A stretch of DNA of 7,952 bases from Lachnospiraceae bacterium (GCA_900770345.1 CAAGKF010000382.1:1-7952), one strand, 5' to 3'. Counted from the first letter of the stretch, positions 1-4,747 are shown. Translations and numbers: made by a program. Notes: generated by a model from the sequence alone, not told the origin.

Positions 1-165
1 CCGGCCCTGAACATGCTGCTCCAGACCTTGACCGGCGTGTCCTTCATCGCAGCCGTAGGCTTCATCGGGAAAAGCTTGGTGGACGATGATGGGGATGGTG
101 TACCAGACGATTGGGAAAAGAAAGAAGGAGAAGAAAATGAAAGTATACATCAACCCAGGCCATGA
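1..165 (+). CDS. 3' end of small phage-type membrane protein (partial)
   Basis: The reading frame is open from the first base and stops at 163-165, giving the last 54 residues of a protein whose start lies outside the window. Visible residues 9-27 are hydrophobic and small-residue rich and could form a membrane segment. It is followed by an acidic run, DDDGDGVPDDWE (visible residues 28-39), with the spacing of a canonical 12-residue EF-hand calcium loop (D1, D3, D5, G6, E12), and then a charged tail. Its 3' end overlaps the endolysin start by 29 bases, and the AGAAGGAG ribosome binding site of the endolysin lies inside it. Small membrane proteins directly upstream of a phage amidase are often holins, so a holin-type or lysis accessory role is plausible. 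This is inferred from position only, and no holin family is recognised. Confidence 0.6.
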   Translation, partial: PALNMLLQTLTGVSFIAAVGFIGKSLVDDDGDGVPDDWEKKEGEENESIHQPRP

Positions 166-700
166 CCTGGAATATGACAGCGGCGCTATCCATACAGATG
201 GAAATGGGGATGTGGACCTGCGGGAGTGCGACGTAGCTGCCAGGATCGGGGCCCTGGCCAAACAGTATCTGGAAACTGCCGGATGTGAAGTCCGGATGCT
301 CCAGAGCGATAACCTGTGCAACGACAGCGAATACACGGACCGTCCGGTTGCCGTCTGTGACGACGCTAACGGCTGGGGTGCTGACGTCTTTGTGAGCATC
401 CACTGCAATGCCTGCGCCGGACATGATGCCCGGGGAACTGAGACCTGGTGCTATGCAGAGGGGACGGACGGGGCCAGACTGGCCGAAAAAATCCAGGCGC
501 AGATGGTGGCCAGCATCAACACCACAGATAGAGGCGTCAAGGTCATGCCCGGGCTCATGGTGTTAAAGCATACCGACATGCCGGCCTGTCTGGTGGAGAC
601 CGCCTTCATTGACAACGATGCAGATGCGGACCTACTGCGGAACGGATATGATGACTTTGCCCGGGCTATTGCCCGAGGGGTCACAGATTACCATCAGTAA
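137..700 (+). CDS. N-acetylmuramoyl-L-alanine amidase (Amidase_3), prophage endolysin-like
   Basis: A 187-residue protein that is essentially a single Amidase_3 domain, a zinc enzyme cutting the bond between N-acetylmuramic acid and L-alanine in peptidoglycan. The expected residues are all present: PGH with H9, the second zinc ligand E30 in LREC, SIHCNA with H89, and the catalytic glutamate E154 in VETAF. There is no signal peptide and no cell-wall-binding repeat, so export would need a holin, as for a phage endolysin. The ATG at 137 is preferred because AGAAGGAG ends seven bases before it and the protein then begins directly with the conserved MKVYINPGHD strand. In-frame upstream starts would add a basic tail unlike the family. 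Overlap with the upstream membrane protein gene suggests a lysis cassette. Confidence 0.92.
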   Translation: MKVYINPGHDLEYDSGAIHTDGNGDVDLRECDVAARIGALAKQYLETAGCEVRMLQSDNLCNDSEYTDRPVAVCDDANGWGADVFVSIHCNACAGHDARGTETWCYAEGTDGARLAEKIQAQMVASINTTDRGVKVMPGLMVLKHTDMPACLVETAFIDNDADADLLRNGYDDFARAIARGVTDYHQ

Positions 701-706
701 AGGGTA

Positions 707-739
707 CAACGGTTAAAAATGATGAAATTTTAACCGTTG
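707..739. terminator. 12-bp perfect hairpin after the endolysin gene
   Basis: Seven bases after the endolysin stop, CAACGGTTAAAA (707-718) pairs perfectly with TTTTAACCGTTG (728-739) across a 9-base loop. The stem is AU-rich next to the loop and has no T-run after it, so it is not a textbook intrinsic terminator. It could stabilise the 3' end of the lysis mRNA or be a protein-binding dyad. Confidence 0.45.
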
Positions 740-767
740 CCGAGGAATAAAAATGCAAAAACTCGAT

Positions 768-854
768 ATGCACATTATTTTGAGATATGAGCGGGGTTTT
801 CGCACTGTGCATTAACTTCTATGCACTTATGGTAAAAAACCGCTCATATCTCAA
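768..854. promoter_or_regulatory. Nested long dyad upstream of the membrane protein gene
   Basis: A 15-bp perfect inverted repeat, TTGAGATATGAGCGG (780-794) with CCGCTCATATCTCAA (840-854), continues inward after a two-base bulge as TTTT/AAAA. Its loop holds a second hairpin, GTGCAT (807-812) with ATGCAC (821-826). A further ATGCAC at 768-773 could pair with GTGCAT instead, giving an alternative fold. The dyad ends three bases before the TAGGAGG ribosome binding site (857-863), so as RNA it would be a strong 5' UTR structure. It is not a normal terminator because no T-run follows. A protein-binding site or phage-related recombination site is the alternative. Confidence 0.55.
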
Positions 855-870
855 TCTAGGAGGCGATTTT

Positions 871-1443
871 TTGGAGCCTGAAATGAAAAAACGGGGCATT
901 GTTGCCATTACCGGCCTATGTGCTTTGTCTTTACTTTTCGGCATCCTTTTTGCATGGGAAAAAGAGAAAAGTGAGAAAAAACCGAAAATAATCGAGACAA
1001 CGGAACTGCAGGATCCGGAGAAAGTACAGAAAAATCTTACTGTCAGGCCAGAATCTGCAAGGGAGATTACTCGAGAGATTTATCATATCCAATCCGGCGG
1101 AAAAGAACCTGCCGTCACCTACTATATTTCCGCCCCGGACGTCAAAGCAGCTGCTAACGAAACGGCTGCTGCCATTGAAAAGAAAAGTGACGCCTTACCC
1201 AAAGCCGTCACAGAGAAAAGTGACCGAACGGTCATATCACCGGACCCGGAGAGGCAGAAGGTAGACGTCTATAAAATCGACCTGGCAAAGACCCATAAAA
1301 TCAAAGTGGGAGCCATGACCGCAGGCGGAAAAGCATATTTAGGTGCTGGTTACCAGGCGGGCAGATGGACCGGGATGCTCTATACTCGGTCCGGGAAAAA
1401 GATTGAAGCAGGCAGCATTTCCTATACTGTGGCAGAGTGGTAA
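871..1443 (+). CDS. Membrane-anchored protein of unknown function
   Basis: A 190-residue protein of no family I recognise. After a short basic stretch (MKKRG at residues 5-9) there is one hydrophobic segment at about residues 10-27 (IVAITGLCALSLLFGILF), then a highly charged linker rich in K, E and P. It ends in a C-terminal region with glycine and aromatic residues (GAGYQAGRWTGMLYT) that may be a small beta domain. The layout suggests an N-terminal anchor with the rest exported. The TTG at 871 is chosen because TAGGAGG (857-863) ends seven bases upstream; the in-frame ATG at 883 is 19 bases away. An ATG at 787 lies inside the long dyad and has no ribosome binding site. Located between the endolysin and a strong terminator, it may be a late prophage or lysogenic-conversion gene. 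Confidence 0.7.
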   Translation: MEPEMKKRGIVAITGLCALSLLFGILFAWEKEKSEKKPKIIETTELQDPEKVQKNLTVRPESAREITREIYHIQSGGKEPAVTYYISAPDVKAAANETAAAIEKKSDALPKAVTEKSDRTVISPDPERQKVDVYKIDLAKTHKIKVGAMTAGGKAYLGAGYQAGRWTGMLYTRSGKKIEAGSISYTVAEW

Positions 1444-1544
1444 GCATTCCCTATTCTTTCCCTATTTTGAGGACGTGGAATGGAAGCACAAGGAATAAAG
1501 CGGTTCTGGAAATCGTCTCCTAGTACTCCTGCCATGGAATTGAC

Positions 1545-1575
1545 AAGGGGTTTCCCGTAAGGGAAACCCCTTTTT
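1545..1575 (+). terminator. Strong intrinsic terminator
   Basis: AAGGGGTTTCCC (1545-1556) pairs perfectly with GGGAAACCCCTT (1561-1572) over a GTAA loop and runs directly into a T-tract. It closes the prophage-like block about 100 bases after the stop at 1443. Between the stop and this hairpin I see no gene and no tRNA-like attachment site. Confidence 0.9.
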
Positions 1576-1591
1576 CGTTATGCCTGGAAAT

Positions 1592-1690
1592 GTAGGGGCG
1601 GTTCGGTGAACCGCCCGCTTTTGCCGGGTGCACGAGCGCAGTGCGATTCTTCGAATTCCATCCTATGTACGACAACAGCGCAGGGCTCCC
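1592..1690. repeat. GC-rich repeat, right module plus extension (copy a)
   Basis: GTAGGGGCGG...CCGCCCGC (1592-1618) forms a 9-bp hairpin, GGGCGGTTC with GAACCGCCC, over a three-base loop. It is followed by an extension containing GCCGGGTGCACG, GCAGTGCGATTCT and GAATTC. The whole block is repeated at 5363-5478, with scattered substitutions. Here the extension runs directly into the first promoter repeat, so it marks the left boundary of the small-gene array. Confidence 0.85.
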
Positions 1691-1772
1691 CACAGGGGAT
1701 GCCCTTCTATTTTTATGCCAGAATGTGAAACAAAGGAAAATTCTGGTCAGTAAAAATGCTAGAATAAAATAA
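1691..1772 (+). promoter_or_regulatory. Promoter repeat, copy 1
   Basis: About 80 bp shared, with changes, with 2929-3006 and 4083-4162. All three copies contain a GCCAGAA motif, GGTCAG and an extended -10 box. Here the -10 is TGCTAGAAT (1757-1765), and no convincing -35 is visible. CCAGAAT (1718-1724) and ATTCTGG (1740-1746) form a 7-bp inverted repeat just upstream of the -10, which would suit an operator. It lies 36 bases before the first small gene of unit 1. Confidence 0.6.
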
Positions 1773-1808
1773 ACGGGGATTGCTGAAGTCATAAAAGGGG
1801 GCATGAGT

Positions 1809-2000
1809 ATGAATAAGATGTCCGTACGATATCGTGGCGCTATGGATTGGATGGCTAATAAAGATTGGTATGTCATTGATGAAAAACGGAAACGATTTAT
1901 CCTCACAGAAAAAGCCCCTGAACACGCACGGGAGAGCTTCGAGCTGTATAAAAAAGTTAACAAGCTTTATTGGTTCGATCCACCGGTACATGTGAAGTAG
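1809..2000 (+). CDS. Small protein of unknown function (unit 1, first gene)
   Basis: A 63-residue soluble, basic protein with many aromatic residues (WMANKDWYVIDEK, KLYWFDPPVHVK). I do not recognise a family. The middle looks like a short beta-hairpin (WYVIDEKRKRFILTEKAPE) followed by a helix (ARESFELYKKVNKL). The ATG at 1809 is preferred over one at 1803 because AAGGGGG (1795-1801) ends seven bases before 1809 and only one base before 1803. It is the first gene after promoter repeat copy 1 and is followed by a membrane peptide and a cysteine protein with gaps of 31 and 39 bases, so the three probably form one transcript. Confidence 0.65.
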   Translation: MNKMSVRYRGAMDWMANKDWYVIDEKRKRFILTEKAPEHARESFELYKKVNKLYWFDPPVHVK

Positions 2001-2031
2001 GTGACAGCAAATAGAAAGCGAGGAATCTCAA

Positions 2032-2187
2032 ATGAAATTAAAAACGACAGATATCTTCATGATCATCTGTGCCCTGGGAGCAGTTCGCACAATGAACTTT
2101 TTGAGCTATCTGATTTTGGGTGGCTGCGCCATCTTGCTTTTTGCAGGTTTTTGGATTGGAGAAAAGCAAAATAAATGCAGATGGTGA
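2032..2187 (+). CDS. Small membrane protein (unit 1)
   Basis: A 51-residue protein dominated by hydrophobic residues. Two possible membrane segments lie at about residues 8-19 (IFMIICALGAV region) and 24-43 (LSYLILGGCAILLFAGFWIG), followed by a short polar tail with basic residues. GAGGAA about six to eight bases before the ATG supports the start. It is the middle gene of unit 1, directly before the cysteine protein at 2227. The same arrangement, a membrane peptide followed by a small soluble protein, recurs at 4234-4525 and 4962-5255. Function unknown. Confidence 0.6.
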   Translation: MKLKTTDIFMIICALGAVRTMNFLSYLILGGCAILLFAGFWIGEKQNKCRW

Positions 2188-2226
2188 GGGGACAATAAAA
2201 AGCGAAATGAAAAGAGGGTGGAGGGA

Positions 2227-2430
2227 ATGTTTCAATTTGTAAAATGTATGACCTGTAAGCATTATCATGTATATCCCAAATGGAAAGGGAATATACCTAT
2301 TTTTTCCTGTGATGCATTTCCCAAAAGGATCCCGCCTGAAATTTTTGCCGAATTTGTTTCCCATGACACCCCTTATCCTGGTGATCATGGGATCCAGTAT
2401 GAACCTGTAAGCGAAACAGAAGACAAGTGA
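2227..2430 (+). CDS. Small cysteine protein, paralog 1 of 3
   Basis: A 67-residue protein with CMTCKHYH at residues 7-14, CDAFP at 28-32, and a C-terminal block PYPGDHGIQYEP. About 76% of its residues are identical to the protein at 5052-5255 by hand alignment, and it is more distantly related to that at 4748-4945. C7 and C10 form a CxxC pair. The second pair seen in the 4748 protein is reduced to a single cysteine here (C28), with isoleucine in the other place; H12 or H14 could complete a metal site. The ATG at 2227 matches the start of the paralogs, and AGAGGG (2213-2218) lies eight bases upstream. I associate the CDAFP-GIP-PYPGDHGI pattern with short uncharacterised proteins in accessory loci; no function is established. 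A GC-rich repeat begins 24 bases after the stop. Confidence 0.8.
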   Translation: MFQFVKCMTCKHYHVYPKWKGNIPIFSCDAFPKRIPPEIFAEFVSHDTPYPGDHGIQYEPVSETEDK

Positions 2431-2453
2431 TAGCACCTGGCAAATTTTCCTGC

Positions 2454-2516
2454 GCAGGCGGGCGCAGCGCCGCGGCGCCCCTACGGCGTTGTGGTCACCC
2501 GGTCGTACACCAGTCG
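2454..2516. repeat. GC-rich repeat, left module only (copy 1)
   Basis: GCAGGCGGGCGCAGCGCC... with a GGGCGC/GCGCCC hairpin, then CCCCTACGGCG and a CACCCGGTCGTACACCAGTCG tail. It is the left half of the composite repeat seen whole at 3647-3758, 4530-4640 and 5279-5389. The right module is missing here, and the type I toxin locus begins shortly afterwards. Confidence 0.85.
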
Positions 2517-2567
2517 TTCTGTCTCACATTCAAACAAATCATACTATTTAAAAACATATGTTCATGT

Positions 2568-2573
2568 TATAAT
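2568..2573 (+). promoter_or_regulatory. -10 box of the type I toxin mRNA
   Basis: A perfect TATAAT at 2568-2573. The -35 region is weak (TATTTA at 17-base spacing). A start seven bases downstream places the mRNA 5' end at about 2580, exactly where GGTGCTGC begins, the sequence complementary to the mRNA 3' end. Confidence 0.7.
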
Positions 2574-2579
2574 ACGCAA

Positions 2580-2678
2580 AGGTGCTGCGAAGTACGGTAG
2601 GCGGTCAGCCCTCTGAATCAGAGGGTGAGATTCTGATGCCCTCTGTTCCTTATTTTCTAAGGAAAGGGGGTGGAGCCC
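2580..2678 (+). promoter_or_regulatory. Structured 5' UTR of the type I toxin mRNA
   Basis: Two 5' segments, GGTGCTGC (2581-2588) and CGGTCAGCCC (2602-2611), are perfectly complementary to GCAGCACC (2840-2847) and GGGCTGACCG (2823-2832) at the mRNA 3' end. In addition CCCTCTG (2609-2615) can pair with CAGAGGG (2619-2625), which can instead pair with a second CCCTCTG at 2639-2645. These exclusive pairings suggest a folding switch controlling toxin translation, as known for type I toxin mRNAs closed by 5'-3' long-range pairing. Confidence 0.7.
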
Positions 2679-2774
2679 ATGACATTGGAACAATTCTTAT
2701 CTGCTGTGGGAGTAATCCTGACAGCGTTTGCAATTGGCTATGCCATTGGTTGCAATCAGAAAACACAAAAGTGA
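2679..2774 (+). CDS. Holin-like type I toxin peptide
   Basis: A 31-residue peptide with one hydrophobic helix at about residues 5-25 and a polar, lysine-containing end (CNQKTQK). This is the layout of the short membrane toxins of type I toxin-antitoxin loci such as TxpA and the 'putative holin-like toxin' group of Firmicutes. The start follows a purine-rich GGAAAGGGGGTGGAG. The identification rests more on the RNA architecture than on the peptide: complementary mRNA ends, a terminator at the 3' end, and a readable antisense RNA overlapping the end of the ORF. A longer frame overlapping it from 2582 has no ribosome binding site and would begin inside the 5' pairing element. Such toxins depolarise the membrane when overproduced; that activity is inferred for this copy. 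Confidence 0.75.
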   Translation: MTLEQFLSAVGVILTAFAIGYAIGCNQKTQK

Positions 2775-2842
2775 TCGCCCCAGTCCCACAACTGAACGAT
2801 CACTATTTGTGAATCAAGTTTCGGGCTGACCGTCAATCGGCA
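2770..2842 (-). ncRNA. Antisense antitoxin RNA of the type I locus
   Basis: On the minus strand CTGTCA, an 18-base spacer and TATAAA (2849-2854) form a plausible promoter with a start near 2842. About 65-70 bases downstream is an intrinsic terminator: AGTGATCG and CGATCACT (plus-strand 2797-2804 and 2770-2777), with an inner CAGT/ACTG stem, followed by four T on the minus strand. The RNA would cover the 3' end of the toxin mRNA, including the 3' half of the long-range pairing (2823-2832), as RatA does for txpA. This is read from sequence only. Confidence 0.65.
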
Positions 2843-2851
2843 GCACCTTTT
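2823..2851 (+). terminator. 3' terminator of the toxin mRNA
   Basis: GCTG-A-CCG (2825-2832) pairs with CGG-CAGC (2838-2844) with one bulged base, and a short T-run follows at 2848-2851. The same bases also form the 3' half of the pairing with the mRNA 5' end, so the terminator hairpin and the long-range duplex exclude each other. Confidence 0.6.
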
Positions 2852-2928
2852 ATATGTTCAGCATATCATGGATGACAGGAAAAAGCAAGAAAGGGGATTG
2901 TGATTGTCGCATAATTGTGCGATTGTAG

Positions 2929-3006
2929 CACAGGGAATACCCTTCTGTTCTATGCCAGAATGTATAATTGGGGGAATTTTTGGTCAGCAAAAATGCTAGA
3001 ATTATA
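2929..3006 (+). promoter_or_regulatory. Promoter repeat, copy 2
   Basis: The second copy of the array promoter repeat: CACAGGG, CCCTTCTGTTCTATGCCAGAAT, TTTTGGTCAGCAAAAA and the extended -10 box TGCTAGAAT (2994-3002). It is the most diverged copy in its middle part, and the CCAGAAT inverted repeat is only partly kept. It lies about 40 bases upstream of the first gene of unit 2. Confidence 0.6.
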
Positions 3007-3045
3007 TGTGAAGTAGGTGAGACGAATTTGGGGAAGTGAAGACAA

Positions 3046-3183
3046 ATGATGATCCAGCCGACGAAAAGAGAATATGAACTTTGGAAAAGGTATGAGGTTG
3101 CTACAAGTAAAAAGGAAAAAGAAGATATTTTGCAAGAGCTTGATAAGGAACATGAAAAACAAAAGAGTGATCAGAGAAAATGA
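3046..3183 (+). CDS. 45-residue helical protein, paralog 1 of 2 (unit 2)
   Basis: A highly charged, probably all-helical 45-residue protein starting MMIQPTKREYE. It shares length, the MMIQPTKxEYE start and the KEK-rich middle with the protein at 4388-4525, so the two are paralogs. No family recognised. The amphipathic lysine/glutamate pattern (SKKEKEDILQELDKEHEKQK) could be a coiled coil. A purine-rich GGGGAAGTGAAG precedes the start. Its stop overlaps the next start in ATGA (3180-3183), indicating translational coupling. Confidence 0.65.
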   Translation: MMIQPTKREYELWKRYEVATSKKEKEDILQELDKEHEKQKSDQRK

Positions 3184-3380
3184 TAAATATCCATGGGATT
3201 AAAAATATTCATGGTATCCAGGAATTGGATGAAGTAGAAATCCTCAAAACAGGAGAAAGAGCCATTGTGGTATGGGCTGATGATGACCCTGCTCACGACA
3301 GTTATTTACTGGATATAAAAGGGAAAAATGAAATGCCGGATTTCTACAGTCGGAAAGATTTTAAACTGATAGGCAGATAA
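3180..3380 (+). CDS. Small SH3-like protein of unknown function (unit 2)
   Basis: A 66-residue acidic protein. The pattern ELDEVEILKTGERAIVVWAD followed by a YLLDI strand resembles the small SH3-like beta-barrels of DUF4926-type proteins, but I cannot confirm membership. It is translationally coupled to the upstream 45-residue protein through ATGA. Short beta-barrel proteins of this sort are often found among immunity or accessory genes. The gap to the next gene is 51 bases, so all three unit 2 genes may share the promoter at 2994-3002. Confidence 0.65.
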   Translation: MINIHGIKNIHGIQELDEVEILKTGERAIVVWADDDPAHDSYLLDIKGKNEMPDFYSRKDFKLIGR

Positions 3381-3431
3381 TATTTTCGCAGAGCAGGGGA
3401 TATAGAATCATGGGATTGGAGGATGATCATT

Positions 3432-3629
3432 ATGCTGATAGATGAAGTTATGACGGCGGCAGAAGCGGCTAAGAGGTGGCACGTCGGCGTATCAACAATA
3501 CGTCAGGCGTGTACTGGTTACAAGGGTGGTCCTCCCAGGTTTTCCAGGGAGGAATCCCGGCAGTCTGGCAGTACCTGGTTGGTCACGTTAGCAGGCATGG
3601 AACGGCTCTACGGTCCGGAACCAAAATAA
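3432..3629 (+). CDS. Small helix-turn-helix DNA-binding protein
   Basis: A 65-residue protein. Residues 7-27 (MTAAEAAKRWHVGVSTIRQAC) form a MerR/excisionase-like winged-helix start: 'T-A-x-E-A-A-x-R-W-x-V-x-x-S-T-I-R'. The tail (GSTWLVTLAGMERLYG) fits the wing and last helix of the short HTH proteins common in gut Firmicutes. The ATG at 3432 is chosen because GGAGG (3418-3422) ends nine bases before it; an in-frame ATG at 3423 is one base from the ribosome binding site. It is the last gene of unit 2, and a composite GC-rich repeat starts 18 bases after the stop. Possible targets are the inverted repeats of the promoter repeats, but this is inference. Confidence 0.8.
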   Translation: MLIDEVMTAAEAAKRWHVGVSTIRQACTGYKGGPPRFSREESRQSGSTWLVTLAGMERLYGPEPK

Positions 3630-3646
3630 ATTCTCTGATTAGACAT

Positions 3647-3758
3647 GCAGACGGGCGCAGCACCGCGGCACCCCTACGGCGTTGGGGCCGTTCGGCCGTA
3701 CACCCATCGTATGGTTAATGTCAATCGCTGTAGGGGCGGTTCGCATTGAACCGCCCGC
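3647..3758. repeat. Composite GC-rich repeat (copy 2)
   Basis: Left module (GCAGACGGGCGCAGC..CCCCTACGGCG, 3647-3710) and right module (GTAGGGGCGGTTC..GAACCGCCCGC, 3730-3758), joined by a CAATCGCT linker. The inner ends CCCCTACGGCG and CGCTGTAGGGG are reverse complements with one mismatch. The right-module hairpin here has a five-base loop (GCATT) instead of three. Confidence 0.85.
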
Positions 3759-4082
3759 CCAGGAAGCCCCATGCCTATTGGCATGGGGCGATTTGTTGTC
3801 AGGGCGGAACGGTGTTTATCAGCAGGACGGGGCAATACGGTCGGAGTTGTATCGCAATACGGCCGCAGTTTCCGTTTAGGGGGCGGGTCTACCGACGGCC
3901 TGCGTTTCCCATACACTTCGGTCGTAGTTTTCGTTGCTTGGCGGGCTTACCGCCGGCCTGCTTTGCAGGCCTCTGGTCAACCCCTACGAAAGGAGGCCCC
4001 TACGAATTGAAATCATACGTTTGACTTACACCGAACAAATCACCCTGTCCCTACGGATCATGACGTACTGTACGGCTGCAGC
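3759..4082. other. Hairpin-rich non-coding segment
   Basis: No gene is credible here: several overlapping frames are open on both strands, but none has a ribosome binding site or recognisable protein. It holds a perfect 10-bp hairpin GCCCCATGCC/GGCATGGGGC (3766-3775 with 3780-3789) with a TATT loop. It also has GGCGG/CCGCC (3940-3954), GGCCTGC/GCAGGCC (3955-3971), and an imperfect tandem duplication of about 59 bp (3859-3911 and 3918-3969). GC content is higher than in the small genes around it. Confidence 0.7.
3859..3969. repeat. Imperfect tandem duplication, ~59-bp unit
   Basis: The segment beginning CGGCCGCAGTTTCCGTT and ending ACCGACGGCCTGCGTTT is repeated from 3918 as CGGTCGTAGTTTTCGTT ... 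ACCGCCGGCCTGCTTT. A hand alignment needs one gap. The second unit ends in the GGCCTGC/GCAGGCC hairpin. Confidence 0.6.
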
Positions 4083-4162
4083 GCAGGGGACACCCTACTA
4101 TTTTTTCGCCAGAACGTGAAACAGAGGAAAATTTTGGTCAGCTAAAATGGTACAATAAAATA
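4083..4162 (+). promoter_or_regulatory. Promoter repeat, copy 3
   Basis: The third copy of the array promoter repeat: CGCAGGGG, CGCCAGAACGTGAAACAGAG, ATTTTGGTCAGC and the extended -10 box TGGTACAAT (4148-4156). It is closest to copy 1. It lies about 70 bases before the first gene of unit 3. Confidence 0.6.
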
Positions 4163-4233
4163 GTGGAAGTTTCCCAATTGGACTAAGGTGGTCAGGTTGA
4201 AAAAAAGTGGAGGGAAATGGGGGCAATGAGAGT

Positions 4234-4368
4234 ATGGAAAAAAGAAAATCAATTTTACATTGTGCATTACTTGGATTGGGCTGTTTGGCATATCTTAACG
4301 GTCAAGCCTTAATAGGCGCTATCCTGGTTGCTGCCGGTGGTTTCCTACTTTTTAAAAAGAGAAAATAA
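4234..4368 (+). CDS. Small membrane protein (unit 3)
   Basis: A 44-residue peptide with basic ends (MEKRK and KKRK) and two hydrophobic stretches at about residues 7-20 and 25-40 (ALIGAILVAAGGFLLF), suggesting a short helical hairpin in the membrane. The ribosome binding site is not ideal: GGAGG at 4209-4213 is 20 bases upstream and only a G-run lies closer. An overlapping 31-codon frame from 4217 is possible but has no better signal. The gene is followed after 19 bases by the 45-residue paralog at 4388, repeating the membrane-peptide/soluble-protein order of units 1 and 4. Confidence 0.55.
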   Translation: MEKRKSILHCALLGLGCLAYLNGQALIGAILVAAGGFLLFKKRK

Positions 4369-4387
4369 TGGAAAACGAGGGAAGAAA

Positions 4388-4525
4388 ATGATGATCCAAC
4401 CTACGAAAGAAGAATATGAAATCTTCCTGAAATTAAAAGAATGTAAAGATGAAAAGGAAAGAAAAATCCTGGAAGAAAAATGGCTGGAGTGCATACGTAA
4501 GAATCCCATACCTGAACATTTTTGA
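4388..4525 (+). CDS. 45-residue helical protein, paralog 2 of 2 (unit 3)
   Basis: A charged 45-residue protein starting MMIQPTKEEYEIF, a paralog of the protein at 3046-3183. Both have the same length, the same first seven residues and a KDEKER/SKKEKE middle. The C-terminal half differs (WLECIRKNPIPEHF), which could be the specificity-bearing part if these are partner proteins. GAGGGAAG lies a few bases before the ATG. The composite GC-rich repeat begins only five bases after the stop, so the mRNA would end in or run through the repeat. Confidence 0.65.
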   Translation: MMIQPTKEEYEIFLKLKECKDEKERKILEEKWLECIRKNPIPEHF

Positions 4526-4529
4526 TGGT

Positions 4530-4640
4530 GCAGGCGGGCGCAGCGATGCGGCGCCCCTACGGCGTTGGGGGTCATCCGGTGGTACATCAATCGTCCGGCT
4601 AGCGCCAATCGCTGTAGGGGCGGTTCGGTGAACCGCCCGC
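4530..4640. repeat. Composite GC-rich repeat (copy 3)
   Basis: Left module from GCAGGCGGGCGCAGCG (4530) and right module GTAGGGGCGG..CCGCCCGC (4614-4640), with the same order and spacing as copies 2 and 4. The left-module hairpin loop differs (GATGCG), but the GGGCGC/GCGCCC stem is intact. Confidence 0.88.
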
Positions 4641-4747
4641 TTTTAAACACGAATGTACGATTGTAACGCTCAGAATGTGCGAGCGATAAGTGACAAGATA
4701 GTAAATATAAATCAGGAGTTGCGTCTTTGCGAAGAGGAGAGTCAACA

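Noticed and set aside
86..136. Longer N-terminus for the endolysin
   Set aside because: The ribosome binding site AGAAGGAG would lie inside the coding sequence, and the added basic stretch does not fit Amidase_3 proteins, which begin at the KVYINPGHD strand.
787..870. Longer start for the membrane-anchored protein
   Set aside because: The ATG at 787 lies within the long dyad and lacks a ribosome binding site, while TAGGAGG is ideally placed for the TTG at 871.
1444..1591. tRNA gene or attachment site at the prophage end
   Set aside because: No cloverleaf or direct-repeat core is visible; only the terminator is supported.
2582..2812. 76-codon frame across the type I toxin locus
   Set aside because: It starts inside the 5' pairing element without a ribosome binding site and overlaps the toxin ORF in another frame; its openness follows from the structured RNA sequence.
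3674..4119. Several overlapping open frames on both strands
   Set aside because: They are translations of the GC-rich repeat and hairpins, with no ribosome binding site, no domain and mutual overlap in many frames.
4170..4233. Very short leader peptide frames before the unit 3 membrane protein
   Set aside because: Frames of about 10 and 31 codons exist, but their ribosome binding sites are badly spaced and there is no paralog elsewhere in the array.
4345..4650. Minus-strand open frame over unit 3
   Set aside because: It reads antisense through two accepted small genes and contains the reverse translation of the repeat (FTEPPLQRLA), which also appears in the minus frame at 5118-5555.
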